A DNA stretch of 64,000 nt from Caprella mutica (GCA_947561585.1 CANNZV010000321.1:186001-250000), one strand, 5' to 3'. Counted from the stretch's first letter, positions 25,570 through 37,135 are shown. Numbers and translations are program-made. Notes: generated by a model not told the origin, from the letters alone.

Positions 25570-25660
25570 GTAGATGAGGTACAGAAGACCTCGTAGTTGA
25601 AGAGTATAACCCTAGCGCTGTCCTCTGAAACTGTACGTAGGGTTAACAAACACAATCAAT
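25570..25660. repeat. Dispersed repeat fragment
   Basis: The segment with CCTCGTAGTTGAAGAGTATA and CCCTAGCGCTGTCCTCTGAA matches 3,878-3,935. It is a fragment of the interspersed family also seen at 52,000-52,445. Confidence 0.6.
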
Positions 25661-26324
25661 TTCAACAGTGAAAATAAGTGACGTGTCACCTTCTATCCCA
25701 AGAATGAACATCATTGAGCATTGTAACTAACCATGAAAATCTGAATTGAGATTACATTTGGGAAGATGATTTACATAAAAGATTAAGATGAGTTTAGAGG
25801 ACATTGCCCAGTGAGACTCACTTTCTACTCTCTATTTTACACCAATAAACTCATTAAATTAGCGACAGTTGTTAAAAGGAAGATTTGATGAGAGGTGTTA
25901 ATTATCCAGAAAAAACTGAGAATATAAAAATGCATTTAAATTTCCATATTGAGAGATTTTATCCTTAGTAATTTTGTGATATAAATTTGATGAAAAACTT
26001 AGACAAGGAATGTAAAGCTAAAATTTTATTAACAATATAGTTACAGTAGGTAACTAGTCCTTACATCTATTCCATATATGAACAATAGAAAAGTGGGAAC
26101 TGCTGGAAAAACAATACAACATCAATATAGAGATAGGGAAAAATTAGGAGAAGATTAAATAAAAGTGAAAAAATTAAATAAACTTAAGAGCATTAATGAG
26201 TAGATTAATACACATTTCTAAATAGGCCAATAATTCCAATGAAAAAAAAGCTTCAGTATTAAATTACATCCAAGAACTGCCTCCGAAAGTATCTACATGG
26301 TAAACTCAAAGAATCAATAGTTAA

Positions 26325-26330
26325 TTTATT
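26325..26330 (-). other. Possible polyadenylation signal
   Basis: AATAAA on the minus strand, about 110 nt downstream of the SUMO exon's stop codon. A second one lies at 26,025-26,030. In AT-rich DNA such hexamers are common, so this is weak evidence. Confidence 0.25.
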
Positions 26331-26439
26331 CACTAGTAAATGAAAATCTTTTGAGACACAATTCAGAAAATCAAAGACAGGTTGAACACGAGAGAGTATC
26401 AGAATCTAAGACTCATTCTGCTGCAGTGATCCAGACACA

Positions 26440-26865
26440 TCAGGACTTTTCTAAAGGAGGTATATTGCAAAACTCATCTTTTGTAGACAATAATAAGGAA
26501 TAATTTAACTCACAACCATATGACATGAAATAATTTGATCTTGAGATGACAGAAATATTATCATTTGACTTTAAATTCAGTGCTTTAGAAGAGACTGCTA
26601 ATGTATTTATAAGAGTTCCACCTCCAGTCTGCTGCTGGAAAACTTCAATAGTGTCCCCATCCTCCATGTCTAAACCTTTGGGGGTGTCATTCTCAGATAT
26701 GGGCTGCCCATCAAATCTGAACCTGACTGTTGCCTGTGCCATTTTGCTGCGGGCACAATAGGCACTCATGAGCTTCTTCAGGGACGTGTGCTGCTTGATT
26801 TTAAAGTGAACAACTTGTCCATCCTGGCCCAAGACTTTGAGGTTGATATGGTCCACAGAATCTTT
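26440..26865 (-). CDS. SUMO: SUMO (small ubiquitin-like modifier), C-terminal exon
   Basis: This exon encodes 141 residues. It enters after a TTTTACAG acceptor and starts with [19 protein letters not shown], followed by [14 protein letters not shown] and [14 protein letters not shown], and ends its core with [13 protein letters not shown]. That is the SUMO beta-grasp fold through the di-glycine used for conjugation to lysines of target proteins. The amino-terminal exon with the start codon was not found. Two things are odd. Helix-region residues ([13 protein letters not shown]) differ from the usual AYC-R-GLS pattern. In addition, 59 residues follow the GG before the stop, where most SUMOs have 2 to 11. 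The tail could be intron read-through after an unrecognised donor (GAG|GTGGAA), a real extension, or a sign of a diverged paralogue. Family assignment is firm; functional status is less so. Confidence 0.88.
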   Translation of the reverse strand, partial: KDSVDHINLKVLGQDGQVVHFKIKQHTSLKKLMSAYCARSKMAQATVRFRFDGQPISENDTPKGLDMEDGDTIEVFQQQTGGGTLINTLAVSSKALNLKSNDNISVISRSNYFMSYGCELNYSLLLSTKDEFCNIPPLEKS

Positions 26866-26910
26866 CTGTAAAAGATATTCAAGTGTAAGTTTACACTCCT
26901 TTACTACCAA

Positions 26911-29900
26911 TTAGATATCTTATAATAACACAGCTAGATTTCATCAATAAATAGTGTAATTGGAATATTTAAAATTATAAAAGAATTTACTAAAGTAATG
27001 AAATAAAGAACCGAGAAAGAAAATTACTTTTATATAGCTATAAGGGTATCCAAAATTATACTCAAAATATAATTATTCTAATGCATATTAATTCTTTTAT
27101 TTAGGACAATGTATAATTTATATTTGCAATAAACTTGCCTTATCAACATTCTAAATTGAGTTGTTAATGTCAATAGTATTTATGAGTAGCAGAAGATTAG
27201 AAAGGGGCTACTATGAACTAAAAGGTTAAATAACTGAATGAAGTGGTAGCTACTTCTTCATACTACTAAATTAATATTTCAAGAATGGCCTTTATTCAAT
27301 CACTTTGCTGAAACTAATTCTTTCAAACAGAATACCATGAAATGAATTTAAAAAATAAGACACTTTTATTAATCTGATCAACACAGTTTCATGAAATCTT
27401 CCTTTGGTTGGAATGTTTAATTATAACTATACACAGCATTCATTCATTAATATAGAATGCAAATGCAATAACATAATTATATTTAATTGATTTTATAAGA
27501 ATTTCTTCTATAAATTAAAAATACTGTGCTACTTTAGTATCTTGGATAGGCTAAGATTGCTATTGATAGCAATAAATTCATAGATGATTTAATGACTTAC
27601 AGTTGACTATTAAATAATTTAAAAATCCTCAAACTTAAAAGATTCTAGAGAATTAATAAATTACACAAGAATAAAATTACAAATAATACTTTTAGCCATA
27701 GCAAAAAGTATTTCATCTAAAAGAGAAAATAAGTTTTAATGGAATGCATCATAGAATGTGGCATCATTTAAGTGACAGAGAAAGCATTAGTTAATTTCAT
27801 TAGTACTATTGCAAGTGTAACTCTGATGTCATTACCAATTAATACAATGAGTAACTATCTTCAACAAAAGAAGACCAATCTCTTCAATAATCTTTAGAAA
27901 TTATGTCAATGTTGGACTTTGATCTCATATACTAGTTTGGCTCAACTCATTCATTATAATTTCTGAAAATGACATTAGATATTTTCAGTGGTGGCTTTAG
28001 ATAATAATTACACATATTAGTATTATGAATGATATTAAACATGTCATACAAAAATTCATTAAGAAAAATGTCTAAGTTTACTAATTTATTTCTAATATTT
28101 TACAATAGAAGAATTAAGAGACAATTTGATACAGTTAAATCACTGAAAATATTAATTATTAGCCAATAATTGAAGAGAGCCACATTAAAGGTCCTCTCCA
28201 CTCTTAAAGTAATCTGTTCATAGTTAATTATATAAGAAATATTCACATTCAACTTTCACTCTTTCCAAGATTCAAAAGAAGAATAAGGCTGCATTCTAAC
28301 TTATCACGGGTTATCGTAGATTTAATGGTAATTAGGTATATAGGTTCACTTTTTGGTACCTAATGATTTTTTTAGGGTAATGGTATTTAGATAGCGGTAT
28401 AGGTGTCACAAAGCTTTATTATAGTTTTGAATTTTTCAAGATTTAATGGATCCTTTTTCTTTGCTTAAAATTCTGAGGTTGGAAGTGAAATCACAAAAAT
28501 AACTTGAATTTCATATGATAAAAATATAGAACCAAATTTGAAATGGTGTGCAGTTTTATAATCAGTAACCTTAGCTCTAATGAAGAGAGTAATAAAGAAT
28601 AGAGTTCAGCAGATCTTTTAGTGATTTGAGAGTGATGAGTTTCTAAAGTAATTAGAGAACAGAATTCTACAGTGCAGCTACACTACAAACATTAGGCAAA
28701 TGAATGAATGAGTTCAGTAAATGATGATAAAATAACATTATTCAAAATGAAGAAAACACCAGTTGCTAACTCATAAAATAAAAAAATACACTTATTTAAT
28801 TGCATCACTTTCTAAATAAATATAAGAATCTGCAGATATATTAGATGATTTTAACTGCATTATTTACTATATTTAAGTATGCAATGAACTCTGGTGACTT
28901 TTCAGAATATCTGGAAAGAATAAGAAGACTCTTTCTTTTCCCTAATGTTGCTCATTCTCCATCCTTTTAGTCATTTAACCTCAAAAATCTATATGTAGCT
29001 ATGAGATATTTTGTGAACAGTTATGAATTAATTCCTATGTTAACACCAATTTCATTTGAGATTTTTTTAATTATTACCTTATTAAATTTACATTAATTAT
29101 CTGGAGCAAACTATGGACTATTCCAACCATATGGGAATTTAACATAAAATTCTGGCCTCTGCTACCACACACAGAAACTCAGCTACACATTTATCCTCTG
29201 GTAGTTGGGGGGTAGTCAGTATTTGCACTGTATTGAAAATACTGATAAAGTATTTTCTACATAGTCACTTAATTTAGTTGATTCCCATTTTGTATATGGA
29301 TTTGGGAATAAGTTATCCTAATTATCTCTGGAGTTATTTTCTTTGGAAATAATTATTTCAGCAGAGTGGATTTTTCTTTTTATTTCTTATATTGCAACTG
29401 TCATTGTGTAGCTAATTGGTAAAATGTTGATGGGGCAGCCAAACTATCCCAGCGAGTATGCATTGCACCAACGCATTTAATATAAAACACTTACTCCAGC
29501 TGAACAGCTGAGTGTATCTAATTGGCGTTAGTCACAAAATAAACTTCAAACATCCATGTATTCTTGGTATAATTTACATAAGAAACGGACACCTATGTGA
29601 GATACAGTAATGTGTTGAAATCAATAACTCTCAAATTTTGCAAGTTTCTTAGAAAATATGTACTATTTTTCTATTGTATGTAGGTAAACACGCATTTGTG
29701 ATTGTTCAACGTAATCAACTTACATTTCTTTATTTAAACACATAGAAATAAATGGAACCTACTGTCTCCAAATTCCAATCATGAATAAGCTAAAGTTTAA
29801 TTGAAGATAAATTCAAGAGAATCTATGTAGCTCTAATATAGGTTGTAGACGAGTTTAACAATAGATGCTCTAGCATAAATAATATGCATCTTAAATTAAA

Positions 29901-29930
29901 ATTATTTAAGTATTTATTATTTAACACACG
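26911..29930. other. Non-coding, probable SUMO intron or upstream DNA
   Basis: No exon recognised. The missing first SUMO exon should lie to the right of 26,865, but no convincing short coding exon with a donor was found. 28,187-28,570 is a reversed relative of the MITE at 24,789-25,266. Confidence 0.5.
28187..28575 (-). mobile_element. MITE relative with AAAGGTCCTCTCCACT end
   Basis: Left end AAAGGTCCTCTCCACT. Internal blocks GGTAATTAGGTA, GGTACCTAATG and AAAATATAGAACCAAATTTG are the reverse complement of blocks in 24,789-25,266. The right end is worn (AGTAACCTTAGC). Confidence 0.6.
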
Positions 29931-29934
29931 GTGG

Positions 29935-31618
29935 ACCAGCGGGTCATTTTAACCAGCAAATTATTTTTGATTCGGTAAGATTTCTATGTTAGTGGACCAA
30001 TATGTATGAAATTTACCAACTTTTCATGAATATTCGAGGTCAATATTCATGAGAAATTTAAAATTTGTTCCTAAATTATTTATAGTTATTTTAACTTTTA
30101 CCTCCAAAGCCCAGCAGGTCATTTTAACCAGCTCTCATAAAATTTCATTTTGACGTTAACTTGGGTGCTCCCAAATTGATATAATGAATTGACAAGTCTA
30201 AACAGAGTCTCACAATACTTGTTTGATAATAGTTGAGCACTTGCACACTCATTACAGTTCTGTCTAAACAACCAAACCAGTAAACATATTGTCAAGAACG
30301 CTCACAAATGATGAAATAAATACATTTTTTTGTGGCAACACCTATGAAAAAATCATAAGGCAAGAGTTTTGCAACTATCTTTTCAACAAATTCACGATAT
30401 CAGTTCATCAATACAGGGCTGGTGAACCAAGTAATTCGGAAACAATTAAGGTTACTTGTGATTGAGACGTGCGAATATTTGGTAAATGGTTTCCTCTTTT
30501 GGAAGAGATAGATAGTGGCACAAAGATAAATCATTATCAGTGCGTCATTTATGAACTTATGCTCCTTTTTTCTGGTACAGGACAATAGTCACTAGAGACA
30601 ACCTTTTCTTTCCCCGTCTGTGAGACAAGCGGAGAATTTACTGAAGAAGATAACAGTCATCGGAACTATGTATTGTATTATATAAGAAATTCCCCCTAAT
30701 ATAAAATCACCCAAGGCGCCTCCATATACAACAATGCTACTCAAGAAAAAGAAGAACATATAGAAAAATAATGTTCTCTCTGCTTCATAATGATTCGTCT
30801 ATCTCAATTACTGATCCTAAAATATTTCAGACTCTGCAGAACATTTACTGTGACAAATTATATTTGGAGTAAATGTTGTTCATCAAATGGAAAGAAGATA
30901 GTCAATAAAGGAGTCCCCTGCAAATTTATTATGATGTTGCTACTCAATTTGTCAGATACAATCGTAAAGGTATAAATGTAATATAGATATACAAATTGTG
31001 TTATACTGAGAGGTTAAAGGTACTACAATATATAAGAAATTTCATGGTGAAACAGATCTGACGAGGAAAAATCAGATTTTAACATGGTGCCTTCAACAAC
31101 TTGAAGACTTGTGAACAATTCAGTGATCTACACTTGAAAGTACTGGGACTAAACTAGAAAAACGATGTAGGAGTCTAGGAGATGCAAATGTCCTCCTGCC
31201 TGTGGGAAATGTACTTCACGTATCATAATTATTTGAGATAAATATTAATCAGTATGGTTATCTGAGGTTGTTTTCATATCGCTACGTGCTACATGTAAAA
31301 ATGATGATATTCGTCCATAATATTTATTATGAAACGATGACATTCGGCTTTCATATTTGTGTTTGGTCTACTTGCATTTTAAACTTTAATGTATATACAA
31401 TATTTCACTTGCCATAATAAAATGTATACTAACTATAAACAATGTTTTAACTATAAAAATCTCTGAATATACCATTATCTATTAATGAAACAGTCATATG
31501 CGACAGATAAATCCTTCATTCATCTTATAATTAAGCCTCAATAACTTTTTTTAAAGGTGCGGGTTAAAATGACCCGCACGGTCCACCGAGGAAGTTCGTT
31601 AATGCGGTCCACCTAGTG
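29935..31618. mobile_element. Decayed piggyBac-like element (candidate)
   Basis: Ends read CACACGGTGGACC on the left and, reverse complemented, CACTAGGTGGACC on the right. Inner inverted blocks AGCGGGTCATTTTAACC / GGTTAAAATGACCCGC follow. The left flank is TTAA (29,931-29,934) and the right flank TTCAA, close to the TTAA duplicated by piggyBac elements. A frame near 31,170 reads RRCKCPPACGKCTSR, reminiscent of the cysteine-rich tail of such transposases, but no intact transposase exists. Short open frames inside are fragments. Class assignment rests mainly on TTAA. Confidence 0.5.
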
Positions 31619-32097
31619 TTCAACATTGTCACATCCATTTCCCAATTTTGCAGTAAATATTATACCACTGCTCTGTAAAAAAAATTTAGGTCTGAGGAGA
31701 CTTAGTATATTACTTAGATTTGTCATGATTTGTCTTTATATTTCTTTTTTTTTTTGCAATATATTTTTACAAGACATACCTTAACATTAAATGATCTAAC
31801 CAAAAAATGTGTCATATGATTGATGAACAAATAATGAATGCTTCTTTGATTGTGTTGCATTATAACAAATAAAATCAAAATGGTAAACCAAGAAAATTAA
31901 GAAAATAGTCAAAATAACCAGTCTGAAAAGAAGGTCTTCACAGACCCAGGATTTTTTTTACAGGAATTGGGATTTAGGCTCAGCAAATAACATGGGAACA
32001 ATACGGAACATAGGAATTAACCCTCTACGACCGTATGTGACTAATTCGTCACATAAAAAATAAAGGACTTTGTTGTGCAAAGCCCTGTTACGTCTCT

Positions 32098-32323
32098 GAT
32101 GTGGACACCACCCTTCTCTCCCTTCTTACAAACACAGAATTGGGAGAGCGAACTCGGATCTGTGTGAGTACTGCTCTAAGAATCAGGGGACAATCTTCCA
32201 CATTCTCACACAATGTCCAACACTACAACAACATCTGACCTCACACAACACACATCCACTGGAGCAACTATGGACATACCTTCAGGAAGTCATTGCCTTC
32301 CTGAGGGACATCGGGTTCACTTA
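32098..32323 (+). pseudogene. LINE reverse-transcriptase ORF, C-terminal fragment
   Basis: The frame encodes HRIGRANSDLCEYC, then NQGTIFHILTQCP, and ends in a tag after FLRDIGFT. The C-x2-C, H and C spacing is the C-terminal zinc-knuckle of R1/Jockey-type non-LTR retrotransposon ORF2. An in-frame TGA lies just upstream of the fragment and nothing of the polymerase domain is seen, so this is a 5'-truncated relic. A longer open frame over the same bases (32,213-32,452) is out of phase with it. Confidence 0.7.
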
Positions 32324-32859
32324 GGCCCACACCCCCATCATGTGTCTCAGGTGGTTACTCCTGGGCGCATTCACTCTGTTGCCCCCTGCTCCTTGAGGGT
32401 CGGGAGGAGAGGGAGGGGGGGAGGATGGGGGATAGGCAGTAACACTTGTTAACTTACCATATTCTGGCATCTGCTTTCTGCACGTGTTGACCATACACAG
32501 TACACCTATTAGGTTCTATTGATTAGTTATATGAAGTTCATTAGTTCAAACAGTAAAACTAAGAGAATCTTTTAGCTCTCTCTCACTCTATGAACATCAT
32601 GGCTTCAATTTATAACATGCATTGAATGAATGCACTTCTTTTGATCTATGTTATATAGTTATAGAGTATGTCAGTTAAAGCCAATAAATTGGCTTACATT
32701 TCAAATGGTCAAAACTCAGATATATCATTATATGTCCACTCTGGAAAATCCTTAGGCTAACAGATGAATTTTAGAGACCAAATGTTGTGGATTATACAGT
32801 TCACATTAATTTATTGAGGCATTCCATGACAAGTGAACCAAAAAATATAAATTTAATAG

Positions 32860-33115
32860 GTAAGGAATATTGGTATGAAAGTTGGTACCAAGGGTGCTTG
32901 TGCCCAAACAAACTCAATTTGAGAATCTCAGCTCTCTCACTCTTTTAGGTTAAAAGTTATGACTTAGTGAACTTTTCAAAAAAAGTCAAAATGCCTTGAC
33001 ATCACCTTTATTGAAAAGTCATAACTTTTTATTATTAATCCTAGAACAAAAAGTTTAGCATGTTTTTTGTTCAGAATAAGCTAGGCAATCTTCCTAGGCA
33101 AACTAAATTTTATTT
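32860..33115. repeat. Left arm of large inverted pair
   Basis: Reverse complement of sequence at about 36,062-36,165 and 37,010-37,130. Shared blocks are TTGGTACCAAG, GAGAATCTCAGCTCT, AAAGTTATGAC and AAGTTTAGCAT...CTAGGCAATCCTCCTAG-like. The two arms enclose all elements between 33,160 and 36,050, suggesting one old fold-back element filled by later insertions. Confidence 0.7.
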
Positions 33116-33162
33116 TTTTTAATTTCTAAATAAAAAAAAGACACTTGACCTTTGCCCACAAA

Positions 33163-34153
33163 GGCCCCACCTGACAAAAACATTATTAGAGCTAAAAATG
33201 TAGATAGACTACTTCGCTATAGGTTAGAAATTTAACATTTACTACTATTTATAGGGATTAGGGATATATTTGAGCTCAAACAGGTGCATTACACGAAAAA
33301 AAATGGAAGTAAAAGAAAAAAGATAATCTTGAAAAGTTAAATTGAAGTAGAGTGTCAAAAATTACAAATTTATTAATATTTACTGGTGTTTAATACTGTT
33401 TACTGTTTATTTATGTAACATTGTTTATCAATGTTTACTAATATTAAGTAATGTTTACTAATATTAAGTAATGTTTACTAATATTAAGTAATGTTTACTA
33501 ATATTAAGTAATGTTTGCTAATATTAAGTAATGTTTACTAATATTAAGTAATGTTTACTAATATTAAGTAATGTTTACTAATATTAAGTAAAGTTCACTA
33601 ATATTAAGTAATGTTTACTAATATTAAATAAAGTTTGCTAATATTAAGTAATGTTTAATAATATTAAGTAGCTAATGCTTACTAATATTAAGTAATGCTT
33701 ACTAATACTAAGTAATGTTTACTATTATTTAATAATGCTTACTAATATTAATATTTACTATTATTTCAGATTAGTATATAATATATTTAAAATTGGTAAA
33801 TATTAATAAATAATAGTAATTATTAATAAATAATAGTAATTATTAATAAATAATAGTAAATATTAATAAACAATAGTAACTATTGGTAAAAAAAAGTTAA
33901 TAGTAGTAAATTTGATATTGGTAATTATTAATATCAGTATATTTGTAATTTGTGAAACTCTACTTCAATTTAACTTTTCAAGATTATCATTTTTCTTTTA
34001 CTTTTATAGTTTTTTTTATTTAACGCAACTGTTTGAGCTCAAATATATCTAATCCCTATTAATAGTAATTAGTAGTAAATATTATCTTTCTAACCTATAG
34101 CAAAGTAGTCCATATACATTTTTTTTTCCAATAATTTTTTGTCAGGGGCCAGG
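33163..34153. mobile_element. Palindromic element with 20-bp AT satellite in its loop
   Basis: Arms of about 200 bp: GGCCCCACCTGACAAAAA and ACTACTTCGCTATAGGTTAG on the left pair with CTAACCTATAGCAAAGTAGT and TTTTTTGTCAGGGGCC on the right. TTGAAAAGTTAAATTGAAGT also pairs with its complement near 33,970. The loop holds an array of TATTAAGTAATGTTTACTAA units (33,425-33,760). A second array follows of units of about 20 bp containing AATAATAGTAATTATTAATA (33,795-33,880). Confidence 0.8.
33425..33760. repeat. 20-bp AT-rich tandem array
   Basis: About 15 units of TATTAAGTAATGTTTACTAA with increasing divergence to the right (TTTGCTAA, GCTTACTAA). It forms the loop of the surrounding palindrome. Confidence 0.9.
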
Positions 34154-34410
34154 CCAGTCTGCAGAATATGTTTCTTCTCCCGCAGAGATTTTAATTTGAA
34201 AGAGAGTTACTCTCTGACTTTCAGAAGCAGATTCAGAATCACCCACAGCAAAAATAATGGTAACATAGGAATTAATTCAAAATCTCCCGCAGAAAAATTA
34301 ATGGTAACATAGGAATTAATTAATGATCTCCCGCAGAGATCTCAAAATTTCTAAAATTCAATCAAAAACTCCCACAGAGTCTTGGAAAAAGGTTCCATAT
34401 TCTGCAGACT
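34154..34410. mobile_element. MITE with CAGTCTGCAGAATATG ends
   Basis: Left CAGTCTGCAGAATATG (34,155) and right CATATTCTGCAGACTG (34,395-34,410) are inverted. The interior repeats CCCGCAGAGAT / CCCACAGAG words and a GGTAACATAGGAATTAATT duplication. The same terminal word appears at 38,134 in a 143-bp element. Confidence 0.7.
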
Positions 34411-34877
34411 GCCCAGCCCAGGTAACAAAAAATTATCCCCGGGATATTACGGAGAAATTCCCAGGGATTATTCCCTCAATATCCCCATCGTTATCGAGGG
34501 GATGTCCTATTTTGACGTTTTGGCGATATGGGGATATCCCCAAATGATATAGAGGGAATGATGATGGGATTTAATTAAATTATCCCTGGAATATTCCCTC
34601 AATTACAAGGGAAGGGCAAGGAATACCAAAATTATTATTCCCTCGATAACAAGGGAATAAAATTGAGACAATTGAGATAATTCCCTCAATATCGAGGGGA
34701 TCAAATGGGAATATTCCCTAGATATCTAGAATAGAAGGATATAAAAAAATACCAAAATTAATATTTCCTAGGATATACAGCATTTGTACGTTTGACTCTG
34801 CATGAATTAGTTGAATGATGCATATTGTTATATACAAATTAAATATAAAGAAATGGAGAAAGAAATGAAGTGATGTT

Positions 34878-34946
34878 TCTGGGTCTCAAACCAGCACCTT
34901 GTTGATTTCTGCTTGCGACGCTAACCACTCGACCATCCTGGACACA
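34878..34946 (-). ncRNA. tRNA-derived sequence (SINE head or tRNA pseudogene)
   Basis: On the minus strand GGATGGTCGAGTGGTTAGCG fits an RNA polymerase III A box, and GGTTTGAGACC, about 30 nt on, fits a B box. The layout resembles Leu/Ser-type tRNAs, but the acceptor stem does not pair, so this is not an intact tRNA. A tRNA-derived SINE is the better reading; I saw no second copy. Confidence 0.55.
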
Positions 34947-35094
34947 GTAAAAGTAGGATTTATAATGAACTTTATGCAATATGATAACTCAAGATAATCT
35001 TTAGGTTATCATCAATAAATATAGCTTCATATTTCATTGATTATTTCTTTTTATCTTTTATAATCATTTCTTTTATAATTCTTAGGGGATCAAC

Positions 35095-35905
35095 TATTTT
35101 TCACTAATTCCTGGAATATTCCCTTGATATTGTTAGGGAATCAACTAAATTTCAGTAATTCCTGGAATATTCTTTAGATATCCTTAGGGGATCAACCAAA
35201 TTTCAGTATTTCTTAGAATATTCACTCAATATCGGAAAGAGATCAACTAGTTTTCATTAATTCCTGGAATATTCCCTTGATATCATTAGGGGATCAACTA
35301 ATTTTCATTTATTCCTGGAATATTTCCTCGATATCGTTAGTGGGTGAAGAAATTTTCACTAATCCTTGGAATATTCCCTAGATATTGTTTGGGATCACCT
35401 AATAATCACTAATTCCTGGAATATTCCCTCGATATCGTTAGGGGTTCAACTAATTTCACTAATTCCTGGAATATTCCTTCGATATCGTTAGGGGATAAAC
35501 TAATTTTCAGTAATTCCTTGAATATTCCCTCGATATAGATAGGGTCATAGGGATCAACTAATTTTCACTAATTCCTGGAATATTCCCTCGATATTGATAG
35601 GGACCAACGAATTTTCACTAAATCCTTGAATATTCCCTCGATATCGTAAGGGATCAACTAATTTTCACTAATTCCTTGAATATTCACTCGATATCGTTAG
35701 GGGATCAACTAATTTTCTCCAATTCCTATAATATTCCTTCGATTTCGTTAGGGAATCAACTAATTTTCCCTAATTCCTAGAATATTCTTTCGATATCTTT
35801 AGGAGATCAACTAATTTTCACTAATCCCTTGAATATTCCCTCGATATCAATAGGTGATCAACTCATTTTCACTAATCCCTGGAATATTTCCTCGATATCA
35901 TTTTA
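35095..35905. repeat. 51-bp tandem array
   Basis: GAATATTCC recurs about every 51 bp (near 35,114, 35,164, 35,264, 35,417, 35,576, 35,626, 35,831 and others). Units diverge by 10-25% with occasional indels. The array core of GAATATTCCCTCGATATCG is the complement of the words repeated in the element's ends. Confidence 0.88.
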
Positions 35906-36061
35906 TGATAGCGGATAATGAGGGAGTAAATAATATCGAGGGAATATATAGATATCGAGGGAATATTCCGGGAATATCTCAATGTTACCTGGGAGGGAGG
36001 AACTTTGAGGGAAAGGTCAGAGAAGGTAAGTCCCTTTTTCATTAAGAAAATTGTGTACATC

Positions 36062-37135
36062 TAGGAGGATTGCCTAGCTTATAGTGAACAAAAAAATGCT
36101 AAACTTTTCATTCTAGGAATAATAATAAGAAAGTTATGACCTTTCAAAAGTCATTTGGACCTTTTGAAGGGGACCATCCGTAAATTTTGTAAACAAATTT
36201 ATTAATAAAGCTACGGTTATGAAACTTAGTTCCTAAATATAAAATTGAATAATATTATGTTTTTGTTCTTGGCATTTTTTCGATTAGACGCATAGAAAAC
36301 AAGTTATTCGAATTTTGAACGAATTTCGAACTGGGTATTCAAACATGTACTTCTAATACAGTTTTGTAGCTACGGGTTTGCGGTTTTTTTCATTCGATTC
36401 TCCTGGTGATTCTCTACAAAAGCCTGAGGATCGATTTTTGAATTTCGAATTAGTTTACGAAAAATTATATTTTTCGTGAAAAAACTAAAATTTAAAAAAA
36501 AAATATTATATTTCGAAATTCAAAAATCGATCCTCAGGCTTTTGTAGAGAATTACCAGGAGAATCGAATGAAAAAACCGCAATGCTCTAGCTTCAACCAA
36601 AAAAATGTGCGGGGTTTTGAATTACAAGATTTGTAGATCTCAAAATTAGTAGGAATTTCCTTTCAAAGTTTGATGATCTGACACGGAGCATCCATCCAGT
36701 TCGAAGGTTTAGGGATAACTGAGCAATCTTTCTTTGCATTCATTGGTGTGGGCGTTATATAGTGGTAGGTTAGATACCAGATATAGCGAGATAATTAATT
36801 ATTACGAATTATAATTGGCTGAGAGATGGTTTTTAGAGTACATATTGACTCCCTACCCCCCGGCCCACTTTTCCCTTTCTCCCTCTCCCCAGGGGGTTAG
36901 AGTTATACGAGACTTCTGATATTTTGCACACACTATAAGAAGGTTATAAAGCAACTATTTACACAATAAAAAAAAAAAAAATTGAGATTTCTTCGCGGAC
37001 GGTCCCCTTAAGTCTTTTTCAAAAGTTCACAAAGTCATAACTTTTGACATTTACTTAAGAACTAAAGAGCTGAGATTCTCAAAATCAAGTTTTGGGCAGA
37101 ACTAGAAGCACGCTTCACCTTGGTACCAAGTCACT
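36062..37135. repeat. Right arm of large inverted pair, interrupted
   Basis: The complement of the 32,860-33,115 arm, split at about 36,168 by the element at 36,169-37,012 and resuming at TTAAGTCTTTTTCAAAAG. The last homologous block is CTTGGTACCAAGT near 37,120. Confidence 0.7.
36169..37012. mobile_element. MITE with GGGGACCATCCG ends and internal hairpin
   Basis: Ends GGGGACCATCCG and CGGACGGTCCCC. A second, nearly perfect palindrome lies inside: GCGGTTTTTTTCATTCGATTC and AAAAGCCTGAGGATCGATTT (36,380-36,460) pair with the complement at 36,515-36,585. No coding potential is seen. Confidence 0.75.

Larger units (their letters stand above)
34412..35996. mobile_element. Inverted-repeat element with 51-bp tandem array
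   Basis: Ends CCCAGGTAAC (left) and GTTACCTGGG (right). Next to both ends are short words of GATATCGAGGGAATATTCC type, in opposite orientations. The middle is about 16 copies of a 51-bp unit (TTCCTGGAATATTCCCTCGA, then TATCGTTAGGGGATCAACTA) between 35,095 and 35,905. A tRNA-like segment is nested at 34,878-34,946. No coding capacity. Confidence 0.75.

Noticed and set aside
32213..32452. 79-codon plus-strand frame
   Set aside because: Out of phase with the recognisable LINE zinc-knuckle frame and extends into a G-rich simple stretch.
34878..34946. Functional tRNA gene
   Set aside because: A and B boxes are present but the acceptor and T stems do not pair properly.
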